From Sphaerisporangium corydalis (GTDB taxonomy: Bacteria > Actinomycetota > Actinomycetes > Streptosporangiales > Streptosporangiaceae), in assembly GCF_025506355.1 (NCBI RefSeq), contig NZ_JANZYP010000046.1:1-64000 (forward strand): a DNA stretch of 64,000 nt, in the 5' to 3' direction. Under the pieces are notes generated by a model, which was given only the letters and a program-made list of their open reading frames with translations, was not told the DNA's origin and searched no databases. This document shows positions 45,477-54,309 of the stretch, in pieces (position 1 is the stretch's first letter; every line of letters starts with the position of its first letter). The position numbers and the translations under genes were made by a program.

Positions 45477-47192
45477 GTGAACAAGAACCAACCCCGCCCC
45501 CACGGTCCCGCGTGGGCGGCGGCCCTCATAGGCGTGGTCGCGGGTGCGGTGGCCCTCGGCGTCGGCCAGCTCGCGGCGGGCGTGATCAATCCCAAGGCGT
45601 CCCCGGTCATCGTCGTCGGCGACGCCGCCGTCGACCGCACTCCGGCGGCGGTGAAGGACTGGGCGATCCGGTCCTTCGGCTCGAACGACAAACTGGTGCT
45701 GATCAGCGGCATCGTCGTGGTGCTCGCCCTCATCGCCGCCGGTCTCGGGCTGCTGGCCCGCAGGCGGGTGGGGTACGGCACGACCGGCCTGATGATCTTC
45801 GGCGTGGTCGGCGTCGCGGCCGCGATCAGCCGCCCCGACTCGGGCCCGTTCGACATCCTTCCTTCGGTGATCGGCGCGGGCGCGGGCGCCTGGGCGCTCA
45901 CCATCCTGGCCCGCCGGACCTGGCCGGTCGTGGAACCCGGCTACGAGGACCTCCGCCCCTACCGCTCCGAGGAATCCACCTCCACTTCCCCGGAACCCGC
46001 CCCCACCTCCCCGGAACCCCCCTCGCCGGAGCCCGGCTCCTCCGAAGATCCGGCGCCGGCGGGCGTGCCCGGGACGGGGCGGGCGGAGCTGCCGCCGGTC
46101 ATGCGGGCGGGCGGCCGGCTCTACGAGTTCGACCGGCGCGGCCTGCTGACCGGTGTCGTCGTCGGCGCGGTCGCCGCCGGGGCCACCGAGCTGGCCGGGC
46201 GGGCCCTGGCCGGGCGGCTGGACGTCGACACCGAACGCGCGGGCATCGCGCTGCCCAAGCCCGCGACGCCGGCCAAGCCCCTGCCCGCCGGGGTCGACCT
46301 GCACATCAAGGAACTCTCCCCCTTCAGCACCCCGAACCGGGACTTCTACCGCGTCGACACCGCGCTGGTCATCCCTCAGGTGGACCCCAAGACCTGGACC
46401 CTGAAAATCCACGGCATGGTCGACAAGCCCGTCGAGCTGACCTTCGCCGACCTGCTCAAGCGGCCGCTCATGGAGGCCGACGTGACGCTGACCTGCGTGT
46501 CCAATGACGTCGGCGGCCCGTATGTCGGCAACGCCCGGTGGCTCGGCGCCCGCCTGGCCGACGTGCTGCGCCAGGCCGGCCTGCGGTCGGGGGCCGACAT
46601 GCTGCTGTCCACCTCCTCCGACGGCTTCACCGCGGGCACCCCGATCGACATCGTGATGGACGGGCGTGACGCGATGCTCGCCATCGCGATGAACGGCGAG
46701 GTCCTTCCCCAGGCCCACGGCTTCCCGGTGCGCCAGGTCGTGCCCGGCCTGTACGGCTACGTGTCGGCGACCAAGTGGATCACCGACATCAAGGTCACCC
46801 GCTACGACCAGGACGAGGCGTACTGGACACCGCGCGGATGGGCGCCCAAGGGCCCGATCAAGACCGGGTCCCGCATCGACGTGCCCGTGGGCGGCTCCAC
46901 GATCCCCGCGGGCCGGACGGCCATCGCGGGCGTCGCGTGGGCGCAGCATCGCGGCGTGGCCGGCGTGGAGGTGCAGGTCGACAAGGGTCCCTGGCAGCCG
47001 GCGCGGCTGGCCGAGGTGCCCGGCCCCGACACCTGGCGCCAGTGGACCATCGACTGGCAGGCCACCCCCGGCAAGCACACCGTCGCGGTCCGGGCCACCG
47101 ACGCGGCCGGCCACACCCAGACCGAGGAGTACGCGCCGCCCGCCCCCGACGGGGCCACCGGCTGGCACTCCATCCTCGTCGTCGTCAAGTGA
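45477..47192 (+). CDS. membrane-bound sulfite-oxidase-family molybdopterin oxidoreductase
   Basis: 571 residues. The N-terminal ~150 residues carry about four transmembrane segments (AAALIGVVAGAVALGVGQLA, LVLISGIVVVLALIAAGLGL and others). A Pro/Ser/Glu linker follows, then another helix (GLLTGVVVGAVAAGATELAG) near residue 225. The Oxidored_molyb domain contains VTLTCVSNDVGGPYVGNARW; C340 is the expected Mo ligand. The Mo-co dimerisation domain follows (IAGVAWAQHRGVAGVEVQVD, HTVAVRATDAAGHTQTEEY). The physiological substrate is unknown; it could be sulfite or a methionine-sulfoxide-type compound. The GTG at 45477 appears leaderless. Confidence 0.92.
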   Translation: MNKNQPRPHGPAWAAALIGVVAGAVALGVGQLAAGVINPKASPVIVVGDAAVDRTPAAVKDWAIRSFGSNDKLVLISGIVVVLALIAAGLGLLARRRVGYGTTGLMIFGVVGVAAAISRPDSGPFDILPSVIGAGAGAWALTILARRTWPVVEPGYEDLRPYRSEESTSTSPEPAPTSPEPPSPEPGSSEDPAPAGVPGTGRAELPPVMRAGGRLYEFDRRGLLTGVVVGAVAAGATELAGRALAGRLDVDTERAGIALPKPATPAKPLPAGVDLHIKELSPFSTPNRDFYRVDTALVIPQVDPKTWTLKIHGMVDKPVELTFADLLKRPLMEADVTLTCVSNDVGGPYVGNARWLGARLADVLRQAGLRSGADMLLSTSSDGFTAGTPIDIVMDGRDAMLAIAMNGEVLPQAHGFPVRQVVPGLYGYVSATKWITDIKVTRYDQDEAYWTPRGWAPKGPIKTGSRIDVPVGGSTIPAGRTAIAGVAWAQHRGVAGVEVQVDKGPWQPARLAEVPGPDTWRQWTIDWQATPGKHTVAVRATDAAGHTQTEEYAPPAPDGATGWHSILVVVK

Positions 47193-47308
47193 AGCCCGTG
47201 CGGGCCCGGGGTGTGGTCCCAGGTGAATCCTGGAATCGGCCGCCGCCCGTTCGCCGCGCCCCTACGATCGGCCTCTGACCGGGTCTGTTCGGTAGTGGGG
47301 GGAACGCA

Positions 47309-48277
47309 TTGTCCGGAACCAGTCACGGTGATCCGTCACGGCCGGGGGCGCTCTGGCGGTTCGGCGGGGTGGGCTACAACCCCGTCGTCACCTCCGACGG
47401 CGTCCGCTGGCGCGACTACGAGCTCGCGGCGGAGTCGCCGGGCCCGGCTCGCGCACGCGGCGGCCCGTCGCCCAAGGGGTACGCCGCCCCGGACCCGCAG
47501 CGGGACGCCCTGCTGGCCCGGCGGCTCGAAGGACTGCTGCCCCGCTGGCCCGAGCGCCTCCAGCCCCACCGCCCCGACGCGCCACCGTCCCCCCACTCCG
47601 GCGGGTTCCCGCCGCAGTGGAGCGGGCGGGAGGTGGCCGCGTGGGCCCGTCCGGACGACGACTGGTTCGACGATCCCCGCCGGCCCGTCCGGCTGGACGC
47701 CTCGCGGTCGTACGGCACCCCCGGCGGGCTCGCGTGGCCCGATCCCCAGGTCCAGGAGGACCTGTGCCAGGCCGTGCCCGGCGGGGTCCGCTTCCCCGAC
47801 CCGCGCGGCGCCTGGATCCGCCTGGTCAACGGTGAGGGCCCCTCCGAGGACCCCTTCCGGGCGACCAACTCCCTCGACTGCGCGCTCGCGGTCGTGTCGA
47901 CCTGGCACGGCGAGCCGGCCGTGGCCGCCCCGCGGCAGCCCGAGTACAACCGGGTGGGCATGCCGTCGCTGAGCGGCGAGACCGGCGGGGTGGCCAGGGC
48001 CGAGCGCTGGCTGGGCCACCGCTTCGAGTACGCCGGGCAGGGGCGCCGGGTGTACGCGGCGGTCGCCCGGCGGCTGGAGGCGGGCGGGCACGGCTCCGCC
48101 GCCGTGCTGATCACCCGCTGGCCCTCCGGGGGCAGCCACGCGTGGAACGCGGTGAACGCGGGAGGCGAGGTGGTGTGGGTCGACGCCCAGCGCGGGCACA
48201 CCTCCGTGGACCCGCCCGCCGGGCCGGTCACCGGCGTCTTCTGCGTCGTCCTCGACCGGCGGGGGCGGCGCCTGTGA
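47309..48277 (+). CDS. papain-fold deamidase toxin (Tox-PL / Papain_fold_toxin_1-like)
   Basis: 322 residues. The C-terminal ~150 residues have the papain-like arrangement of toxin glutamine deamidases: C191 in TNSLDCALAVVSTWHG, H277 in GGSHAWNAVN and D292 in VWVDAQRG, in the usual order and spacing. The N-terminal part is Pro/Arg/Asp-rich and unlike known delivery modules; no signal peptide, WXG or RHS segment is seen. The TTG at 47309 has GGGGGGAA upstream. The next gene, an Imm35-like immunity protein, starts in its stop codon. The target is unknown; protein-glutamine deamidation is the family expectation. Confidence 0.82.
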   Translation: MSGTSHGDPSRPGALWRFGGVGYNPVVTSDGVRWRDYELAAESPGPARARGGPSPKGYAAPDPQRDALLARRLEGLLPRWPERLQPHRPDAPPSPHSGGFPPQWSGREVAAWARPDDDWFDDPRRPVRLDASRSYGTPGGLAWPDPQVQEDLCQAVPGGVRFPDPRGAWIRLVNGEGPSEDPFRATNSLDCALAVVSTWHGEPAVAAPRQPEYNRVGMPSLSGETGGVARAERWLGHRFEYAGQGRRVYAAVARRLEAGGHGSAAVLITRWPSGGSHAWNAVNAGGEVVWVDAQRGHTSVDPPAGPVTGVFCVVLDRRGRRL

Positions 48278-48558
48278 GCGGCCGGCCGGTGACGGCGGAG
48301 CAGGCCCGCGTGCTGGCCGAGGAGTACTTCAACGGCCCCCTGCCCGCCGCCGAGGCGACCGAAGTCGGCCTGTACGCCTTCGAGGAGGGGTACGTCGCCT
48401 GGGCCAGGGGCCCCGAGCCCCGCGAGCCGAGCACCCTGCCCGCCACCGTCGGCGGCGGGTGCGTCGTCATCGACAAGGCCACCGGCGAGCTCTCCATCCG
48501 CCCGCTGCTGAACCCGCAGAACGTCGCCGACCAGTGGCCGGGCCACCACCCCCGCTGA
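48274..48558 (+). CDS. Imm35/YrhB-like immunity protein
   Basis: 94 residues. The sequence VTAEQARVLAEEYFNGP .. VGLYAFEEGYVAWA .. GGCVVIDKATGELSIRP follows the Imm35 (YrhB) pattern of a helix and a small sheet ending in a conserved VIDKxTGEL. It overlaps the toxin by GTGA, so toxin and antidote are made together. Its domain type and coupling make it the cognate antidote with good probability. Confidence 0.82.
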   Translation: MSGRPVTAEQARVLAEEYFNGPLPAAEATEVGLYAFEEGYVAWARGPEPREPSTLPATVGGGCVVIDKATGELSIRPLLNPQNVADQWPGHHPR

Positions 48559-48575
48559 CCCCCGCCCCCCGGTCG

Positions 48576-48638
48576 CCGGTCGTCGCCCAGCGGCCGGGGA
48601 CGCAGGCGGGCGGCCAGGGGGCGCCGGGCGACGACCGG
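48576..48638. terminator. large hairpin between convergent imm and ABC permease genes
   Basis: CCGGTCGTCGCCC (48576-48588) pairs perfectly with GGGCGACGACCGG (48626-48638), a 13-bp stem with a 37-nt loop. Probably a bidirectional terminator. Confidence 0.5.
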
Positions 48639-48646
48639 GAGCGCGG

Positions 48647-51196
48647 TCAGTCGCTGGCCAGGGAGGCGACGATGGACGCGCGGGCCGCGCGCCGGGCGGG
48701 GAACACGGCCGCGAGGACGCCGGCCAGTCCCGACAGGGCGACCAGCCCCGCGACCTGCGCGAGGGGCACCCTGAACAGGATGTCCGCCATGAGGGTCTGT
48801 GCGGCCACCCACCCGAACACCAGGCCCAGTGCCACGCCGACGATCGCCCCGATGAGCCCGAGGATGAGCGCCTCGGCCGACAGCATCCGCCGCAACTGCC
48901 CCCGGGTCAGGCCGAGCGCCCTGAGCAGGGCCGACTCGCGGGAACGCTCGTGCACCGACAGGCTGAGCGTGTTGGCGATGCCGAGCAGCGAGATGAGCAC
49001 CGCGAGGCCCAGCAGCCCCACGATGATCATGAGGGTCATGTCGAGCGTCTCGTCGAACTCGCGCCGCACCTCGGTCGAGCTGACGACCTGCGCGGTCGGG
49101 TACGGCATGGCCGCGGCCTCGACCGCCTTCCTGGAGACGTCGGCGGCCACACCGTCCTTGGCGTTGACCAGGATCCGGTCGTCGCCGACCGCGCCGAAGT
49201 AGGTGTCGAAGGCGCCGTCGGGCACGGTGACGCCCGGCAGCGCCTCGGTCTCCCCGTCGAAGGTCCCGAGGACCCGCACCTCGACGGTGCCCGCCTTGGG
49301 GGTGGTCAGCGTGATCGTCCCGCCGGGCGCCACCCCGAGGTCCTTGGCCACGGAGTCGGACACCAGCGCGGAACCGGCCGTGAAGCCGGTCATGGAGCCG
49401 CCGCGCAGCGCGGGCTTGTACGGCCCGCTGAACGTCCCGACGGTGAGCTTGCCGCCGCCCGACCCGCCGCCCGACCCGCCGCCCGTCCCGCCGCCCCGGC
49501 CGGCGCGGGCCTGCCGGATCTCCACGACCGAGGTCAGCTCCGGCCTGGCCCGCAGCGCACCGGCCAGGTCCCGGGGGACCGAGGAGTTCTCCGACTCGCC
49601 GGCCTGCGCCGACACCATGTAGTCGACCGGGAACTGCTCGTCCAGCTTGACGGTGTACGTGGCCCGCATGGTGGCGGTGATGACCGAGATCAGGGTCATC
49701 AGCGTGACGCCGATCGTCAGCGCGACGGTCGTCGTGGCCGAACGCTTCGGGTTGCGCCGTGAGTTGTCCATGGCGAGCCGCCCCGGGACCCCGAACAGCT
49801 TCGCGGGCGCCCAGCCGGCGAACGCGCTCAGCGGCCGGACGATGACCGGCCCGAGGACCAGCACCGCGCAGAAGGTCAGCGTGCCGCCGCCCATGGCCAC
49901 GTAGAGCGCCACCGGCCCCGGGTCCGCCACGACCGCGGCCACGGTCAGGCCGCCGCCGGTCAGCAGGAACAGCGCGGCGAACGCGATCCGCAGCATTCCG
50001 GTGGTGAACGTCTGCTCGTCGGTCTGGGTGCGCAGCGCCGCGATGGGCGCCACCCTGGTGGCCGTGCGTGCCGGGAGCAGCGCGGCGCCGACGGTGACGA
50101 CCAGCCCGACGGCCAGCGCGATGGCGATGGTCCGGGGCGCGAGCGCGACGCCCGCCGAGGGCAGGTTCTGCCCGGTCGCCTTCAGCACGGCGAGCGCCCC
50201 GGCGCCGAGGCCGAGCCCGGTCAGCAGGCCGAGAGCCGACGAGATGAGCCCGACCACCGCCGACTCCAGCAGGATGGAGCCGAAGACCTGCCTGCGGGTG
50301 GCGCCGATGCAGCGCAGCAGCGCCATCTCCCTGGTGCGCTGGGCGACCAGGATGTTGAACGTGTTGTAGATGACCAGGGCAGCGACGAGCATCGCGACCA
50401 GGCCGAACATCAGCAGACCCAGGGTGAGGATCTCGGTGTCGGCGCCGTTGCTCCTGGCCAGTTGCTGGGCGAGCTGCTGCCCGGTCCAGACCGTGGCACC
50501 GGTGCCGCCGAGCGCCGAGGTGATCGCGGCCCGCAGATTCTCGGGGGTGACGCCGTCCGAGGCCGCGATGTCGATCTCGTGGAAGCCGGTCTCCCCGGTC
50601 ATCGCCTGCGCGGTGGCGGTGGTGAACCCGACCGCGCCGGTGTAGGCGAGCATCTGGTCGACGCCGACGTCCACGAGCCCGGTCACCTGGAACGCGTGCG
50701 GCCGGTGCCGGGAGTCCAGCACCGTCACGGTGTCGCCTGTGGTGAAGCCCCTGGTCTTCGCGGTGTTGGTGTCGATGACCACCTGCCCGGCGGCGGTCGG
50801 CGCGGTGCCGGAGGCGATCGTCGTGCGGTCCAGCCTGCCGGTGACGACGGAGAAGCCCGTGGTGGGGGCGCTGCCGACCGCCTTGCCGTCCTTGCCGACG
50901 AGCGCCGCGTCCCCCCGGACCAGTCCCTGCGCCTCGGCGACCCCGGCCACGCCGCGGATCCGGGTCAGGTCGGCGGTGCTGAGCCGGGGCGCCTTCTCGC
51001 CGCCCGACTCGGCCGGGCGCACCGCCACGTCCACCTTGTCGGCGGAGGCGGCGATGCGCTGGGTGAAGCCCGCCTGGAGGGTGTCGGTGAGCACGAACGT
51101 GCCCGCGATGAACCCCACCCCCAGGGTGATCGCCAGCGAGGTGAGCAGCAGCCGGAGCTTGTGCGCCAGCAACCCCGCCAGTGTCGTTCTGAGCAC
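48647..51196 (-). CDS. ABC transporter permease, FtsX/MacB type
   Basis: 849 residues. An N-terminal helix ([19 protein letters not shown]) precedes a large extracytoplasmic domain (~45-255). Then come three helices of an FtsX core ([20 protein letters not shown], with [20 protein letters not shown]), a second helix block, a second periplasmic domain that contains a Gly/Ser-rich stretch ([17 protein letters not shown]), and a final FtsX core ([20 protein letters not shown]). It is the two-core layout of actinobacterial exporters for peptides, lipids or drugs. The GTG at 51196 has GGAGG upstream; the ATPase gene ends 2 bp before it. Confidence 0.93.
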   Translation of the reverse strand: MLRTTLAGLLAHKLRLLLTSLAITLGVGFIAGTFVLTDTLQAGFTQRIAASADKVDVAVRPAESGGEKAPRLSTADLTRIRGVAGVAEAQGLVRGDAALVGKDGKAVGSAPTTGFSVVTGRLDRTTIASGTAPTAAGQVVIDTNTAKTRGFTTGDTVTVLDSRHRPHAFQVTGLVDVGVDQMLAYTGAVGFTTATAQAMTGETGFHEIDIAASDGVTPENLRAAITSALGGTGATVWTGQQLAQQLARSNGADTEILTLGLLMFGLVAMLVAALVIYNTFNILVAQRTREMALLRCIGATRRQVFGSILLESAVVGLISSALGLLTGLGLGAGALAVLKATGQNLPSAGVALAPRTIAIALAVGLVVTVGAALLPARTATRVAPIAALRTQTDEQTFTTGMLRIAFAALFLLTGGGLTVAAVVADPGPVALYVAMGGGTLTFCAVLVLGPVIVRPLSAFAGWAPAKLFGVPGRLAMDNSRRNPKRSATTTVALTIGVTLMTLISVITATMRATYTVKLDEQFPVDYMVSAQAGESENSSVPRDLAGALRARPELTSVVEIRQARAGRGGGTGGGSGGGSGGGKLTVGTFSGPYKPALRGGSMTGFTAGSALVSDSVAKDLGVAPGGTITLTTPKAGTVEVRVLGTFDGETEALPGVTVPDGAFDTYFGAVGDDRILVNAKDGVAADVSRKAVEAAAMPYPTAQVVSSTEVRREFDETLDMTLMIIVGLLGLAVLISLLGIANTLSLSVHERSRESALLRALGLTRGQLRRMLSAEALILGLIGAIVGVALGLVFGWVAAQTLMADILFRVPLAQVAGLVALSGLAGVLAAVFPARRAARASIVASLASD

Positions 51197-51198
51197 GT

Positions 51199-51957
51199 TC
51201 AGGCCTCCAGCTTCAGGAGCGTGTCGAGCACGGTCTGGGGGGTCGGCGCGGCCAGCTCGGTGACCAGCGCGCCGTCCCTGAGGAACACCACGCGGTCGGC
51301 GTACGAGGCGGCGACCGGGTCGTGGGTGACCATGACAATGGTCTGGTGGAGGTCGCGCACGGAGGTGCGCAGGAAGGACAGCACCTCCGCGCCGCTGCGC
51401 GAGTCGAGGTTGCCGGTCGGCTCGTCGGCGAAGATCACCTGCGGTTTGCTGATGAGCGCGCGGGCGACCGCGACGCGCTGCTGCTGGCCGCCGGACAGTT
51501 CGCTCGGCCGGTGCCCGAGCCGGTCGGCGAGGCCGACGGTGCCGATGACGGTGTCGAAGAGCTCCTGGTCGACCTGCCGCCCGGCGATGTCCACGGGCAG
51601 GCGGATGTTCTGCTCGGCGGTCAGGGTGGGGAGCAGGTTGAAGGCCTGGAAGATGAAGCCCACCCGGTCGCGTCGCAACAGCGTGAGCCGCTTGTCGCCG
51701 AGCCGGGTGATGTCGACGTCGCCGATGCGCACCTCGCCTTCGGTGACGGTGTCCAGCCCCGCCAGGCAGTGCATCAGCGTGGACTTCCCCGAGCCCGACG
51801 GGCCCATGATCGCGGTGAAGGCACCGGTGTCGAACCCGACGTCGACGCCGCGCAGCGCGTGGACGGCGGCGTCGCCGTGGCCGTAGATCTTCGTCACACC
51901 CTTGGCGGCGACGGCGGGCATGGTCCGGCGGCCGGTCTCTGCTCCGGTGACGGTCAT
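51199..51957 (-). CDS. ABC transporter ATP-binding protein, MacB/LolD type
   Basis: 252 residues. Walker A is [10 protein letters not shown]-loop [17 protein letters not shown], signature [15 protein letters not shown], Walker [14 protein letters not shown] and the H-loop in [10 protein letters not shown]. It is the energy unit of the permease downstream. The ATG at 51957 follows GAGGAG. A long inverted repeat (51972-52018) lies directly upstream, over the likely promoter, and the nearby NarL-type regulator is the obvious candidate to bind it. Confidence 0.95.
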   Translation of the reverse strand: MTVTGAETGRRTMPAVAAKGVTKIYGHGDAAVHALRGVDVGFDTGAFTAIMGPSGSGKSTLMHCLAGLDTVTEGEVRIGDVDITRLGDKRLTLLRRDRVGFIFQAFNLLPTLTAEQNIRLPVDIAGRQVDQELFDTVIGTVGLADRLGHRPSELSGGQQQRVAVARALISKPQVIFADEPTGNLDSRSGAEVLSFLRTSVRDLHQTIVMVTHDPVAASYADRVVFLRDGALVTELAAPTPQTVLDTLLKLEA

Positions 51958-51971
51958 GTCTGACTCCTCAG

Positions 51972-52018
51972 GCGATAGCCGTGAAATGCGGAAATATCTA
52001 TGCACTTCACGCTATTGC
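51972..52018. promoter_or_regulatory. long inverted repeat over the ABC operon promoter
   Basis: GCGATAGCCGTGAAATGC (51972-51989) is mirrored by GCACTTCACGCTATTGC (52002-52018) with one indel and two mismatches around an AT-rich 12-nt centre. The centre contains a minus-strand TAGATA, a possible -10. Confidence 0.55.
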
Positions 52019-52137
52019 CGTGATCACCGAGGTTCATGGCCCCTGCGAACGGACCTCGCCTACCCCCGCAGGGTGGCCGCCGGAGGCCGGTGCGACCCCT
52101 GATGTACCCGCGAGTCAGCCTTTCGGCCGACCCGGCG

Positions 52138-52815
52138 TCACTTCTCCGGGGACGGGCCGGCCGGGATGATCAGGCCGGTCTCGTAGGCGTACACGACGGC
52201 CTGCGCGCGGTCGCGGACGCCGAGCTTGGCGAGCACCCGGCCCAGATGGGTCTTGACCGTCGCCTCCGCCAGGGTGAGCCGCCTGGCGATCTCCAGGTTG
52301 GACAGGCCCCGCCCGACCAGCACCAGGACCTCGCGCTCGCGGGCGGTGAGCTGGCGGAGGCCGTCCGGCTCGGCCGACGTGGTGGCCGGCAGGTGGACGG
52401 CGAACCGCCGCAGCAGCCGCATGGTCGTGCTGGGCGCCACCACCGCGTCCCCGGCGTGCACGGCGTGGATCGCGCTGATCAGGTCGCCGGGCGGCACGTC
52501 CTTCAGCAGGAACCCCGAGGCCCCGGCCTTCAGCGCCGCGAAGGCGTACTCGTCGAGGTCGAACGTCGTCAGGATCAGCACCTTGGGCGGGTCGTCCATG
52601 GCCATGATCAGCCGGGTCGCCTCCACGCCGTCCATGCGCGGCATCCGCACGTCCATCAGGACCACGTCGGCGGCGATCGTGCCGAGCAGCCGCACGGCCG
52701 CGGCGCCGTCGGCGGCCTCCCCGACGACGTCGATGTCCGGCTGGGCGCCGAGCACCATGCGGAACCCGGCGCGGACGAGCTCCTGGTCGTCGACCAGCAC
52801 CACCTGGATGCTCAC
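52138..52815 (-). CDS. NarL/FixJ-type response regulator
   Basis: 225 residues. The receiver domain has QVVLVDDQELVRAGFRMVLG, phosphoacceptor D55 (VVLMDVRMPRMDGVEA) and a conserved Thr and Lys (LILTTFDLDEYAF, SGFLLKDVPPGDL). The C-terminal LuxR HTH has LTAREREVLVLVGRGLSN and LTLAEATVKTHLGRVLAKLG. The GTG overlaps the histidine kinase stop (GTGA), so it forms a coupled two-component pair. It probably controls the adjacent ABC exporter. Confidence 0.95.
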   Translation of the reverse strand: MSIQVVLVDDQELVRAGFRMVLGAQPDIDVVGEAADGAAAVRLLGTIAADVVLMDVRMPRMDGVEATRLIMAMDDPPKVLILTTFDLDEYAFAALKAGASGFLLKDVPPGDLISAIHAVHAGDAVVAPSTTMRLLRRFAVHLPATTSAEPDGLRQLTAREREVLVLVGRGLSNLEIARRLTLAEATVKTHLGRVLAKLGVRDRAQAVVYAYETGLIIPAGPSPEK

Positions 52816-53993
52816 GCTGCCCTGCCCACCGGAAGCCGTACGTCCACCTGGAATCCTCCTCCGGCCCGGGGAGAGGCGCGCACGCTCCCGTCGTACATCG
52901 CGACGCGCTCACGCATGCCGATCAGCCCGTGCCCGTCGATGCTGCGGGGCGCGGACGCGCCGCGCCCGTCGTCGGTCACCCGCAACGAGATCTCCCGGGG
53001 ACCGTACTCCATCCGCACCCGGGCGCGGGTGCCGGGCCCGCCGTGCTTGAGGGTGTTGGTGAGCGCCTCCTGGACGATGCGGTAGATGACCAGCTGCTCG
53101 CCCTCGGGCAGGTCGCGGCGGGCGCCGTCCACGACGAACTCCACCGGCAGGCCGGATCGGCGCACCTGGGCCACCAGCTCGTCGAGTTCGGCGACGCCCG
53201 GCTGCGGCGCGTAGTCCTCGTCGCCCCCGCCGTCCTGCCGCAGCACCCCGACCAGGCGGCGCATCTCGGCCAGCGCCTGCCGCCCGGTGCTGGAGATCGT
53301 CTGCACGGCGTGGCGCGCCTGCTCGGGGTCGCGGTCGATGGTGTAGCCGGCCCCGTCGGCCTGGACGATCATCACGCTGACGTTGTGGGCCACCACGTCG
53401 TGCAGCTCCCGGGCGATGCGCGCCCGCTCGGCAGCGGCGGCGATGCGGGCCTGCTGGTCGCGCTCGTGCTCGGCGCGCTCGGCCCGTTCCTCCAGGCTTT
53501 CGAGGTACCGCTGCCTGGTGTTGGCGTAGATGCCGCTGATCCAGGTCACGACGGTGAACAGCGAGCCGGAGGCGAAGGCCAGGAAGTTCAGCTCGCTCCA
53601 GCGGATCAGCGCCAGGCACACCCCGAGCTCGGCGACCGCCCCGGCGGCCAGGGCCCAGCGCAGGGTGCACCGGGTGGCGACGCCGTACATCGCGACGAGC
53701 ACGGCGACGTTGGCCGGGACCGGCTCGACGGGGGCCAGCCACTGGACGAAGCTGACGAGCGAGACCGCGGCGAACACGTGGACGGGACGGCTGCGCCGCC
53801 AGGCGAGCGGGGCCAGGAGCAGGGTGGACAGCAGGAGGTATCCGGGGATGCCGAGGTGGATCGCCCCCGGGAGGTGGTTGTCCTGCGCGTAGTTCCTGAC
53901 CGGTATCAGGCACATGATCGCCAGTGGCACCATGATGAGGGCGTTGACCAGCCCACCATGGCGCGAGACCCAAGCACGTACTCTGCCGAACAC
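52812..53993 (-). CDS. sensor histidine kinase (HisKA_3 type)
   Basis: 393 residues. Four to five transmembrane helices lie in the first ~150 residues (LVNALIMVPLAIMCLIPV, IPGYLLLSTLLLAPLAW and others) with no large extracellular loop, so it probably senses a membrane signal. The dimerisation/phosphoacceptor helix is RARIARELHDVVAHNVSVM with H198. The ATPase lid has VQEALTNTLKHGGPGTRA and VTDDGRGA. The GTG at 53993 is chosen because TAGGGT ends seven bases before it (leaderless) and it begins directly before the first helix; longer in-frame starts to 54254 give an implausible N-terminus. Confidence 0.92.
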   Translation of the reverse strand: MFGRVRAWVSRHGGLVNALIMVPLAIMCLIPVRNYAQDNHLPGAIHLGIPGYLLLSTLLLAPLAWRRSRPVHVFAAVSLVSFVQWLAPVEPVPANVAVLVAMYGVATRCTLRWALAAGAVAELGVCLALIRWSELNFLAFASGSLFTVVTWISGIYANTRQRYLESLEERAERAEHERDQQARIAAAAERARIARELHDVVAHNVSVMIVQADGAGYTIDRDPEQARHAVQTISSTGRQALAEMRRLVGVLRQDGGGDEDYAPQPGVAELDELVAQVRRSGLPVEFVVDGARRDLPEGEQLVIYRIVQEALTNTLKHGGPGTRARVRMEYGPREISLRVTDDGRGASAPRSIDGHGLIGMRERVAMYDGSVRASPRAGGGFQVDVRLPVGRAA

Positions 53994-54050
53994 GATTTCA
54001 ACCCTACGTTCGCCCAGTTCACCGACCTTCCCTCTGAAGAGGGATCTCTG

Positions 54051-54070
54051 CCTACGACCCTGGTCGTAGG
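54051..54070. promoter_or_regulatory. inverted repeat upstream of the two-component genes
   Basis: CCTACGAC-4nt-GTCGTAGG is a perfect 8-bp inverted repeat, ~45 bp upstream of the kinase -10 (TAGGGT). It is a candidate autoregulatory site for the NarL-type regulator. Confidence 0.45.
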
Positions 54071-54175
54071 TGACAAATCGCCTTACACCGGTCTTACGGC
54101 TCGTGCGGCATAGTTCTTTTTGGGAGCACCTCCGGGTGAGTAAAGGGAGATAGGGATGTTGGGGTAAAAGACGAA

Positions 54176-54301
54176 GGGTCGTGTGGCAGGGGGAACGCCA
54201 CGCGACCCGGAGGACCCTGACAGAGATCTCCGTTTTCCCGCGCCTGACGCCCACTGCCCAGCGGGCCGATGCGGACGAGCCGCCTCCATGTGGAGGCGGC
54301 T
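54176..54301 (+). ncRNA. candidate structured RNA ending in an intrinsic terminator
   Basis: Stem 54176-54187/54197-54208 (12 bp with one G-U, purine-rich loop AGGGGGAAC) is followed ~70 nt later by AGCCGCCTCC-ATGT-GGAGGCGGCT (54278-54301, perfect 10-bp stem) and TTTCGTGTGT. On the plus strand this reads as a small RNA with a terminator. The second hairpin could instead serve the minus-strand gene that ends at 54310. I recognise no Rfam family. Confidence 0.3.
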
Positions 54302-54309
54302 TTCGTGTG

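Larger units (their letters stand above)
53994..54309. other. 316-bp intergenic region with three hairpins
   Basis: It lies between the histidine kinase start and the stop of the WXG-like gene. It contains the IR at 54051-54070 and the hairpins at 54176-54208 and 54278-54301, each listed separately. No coding region is recognised. Confidence 0.6.
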
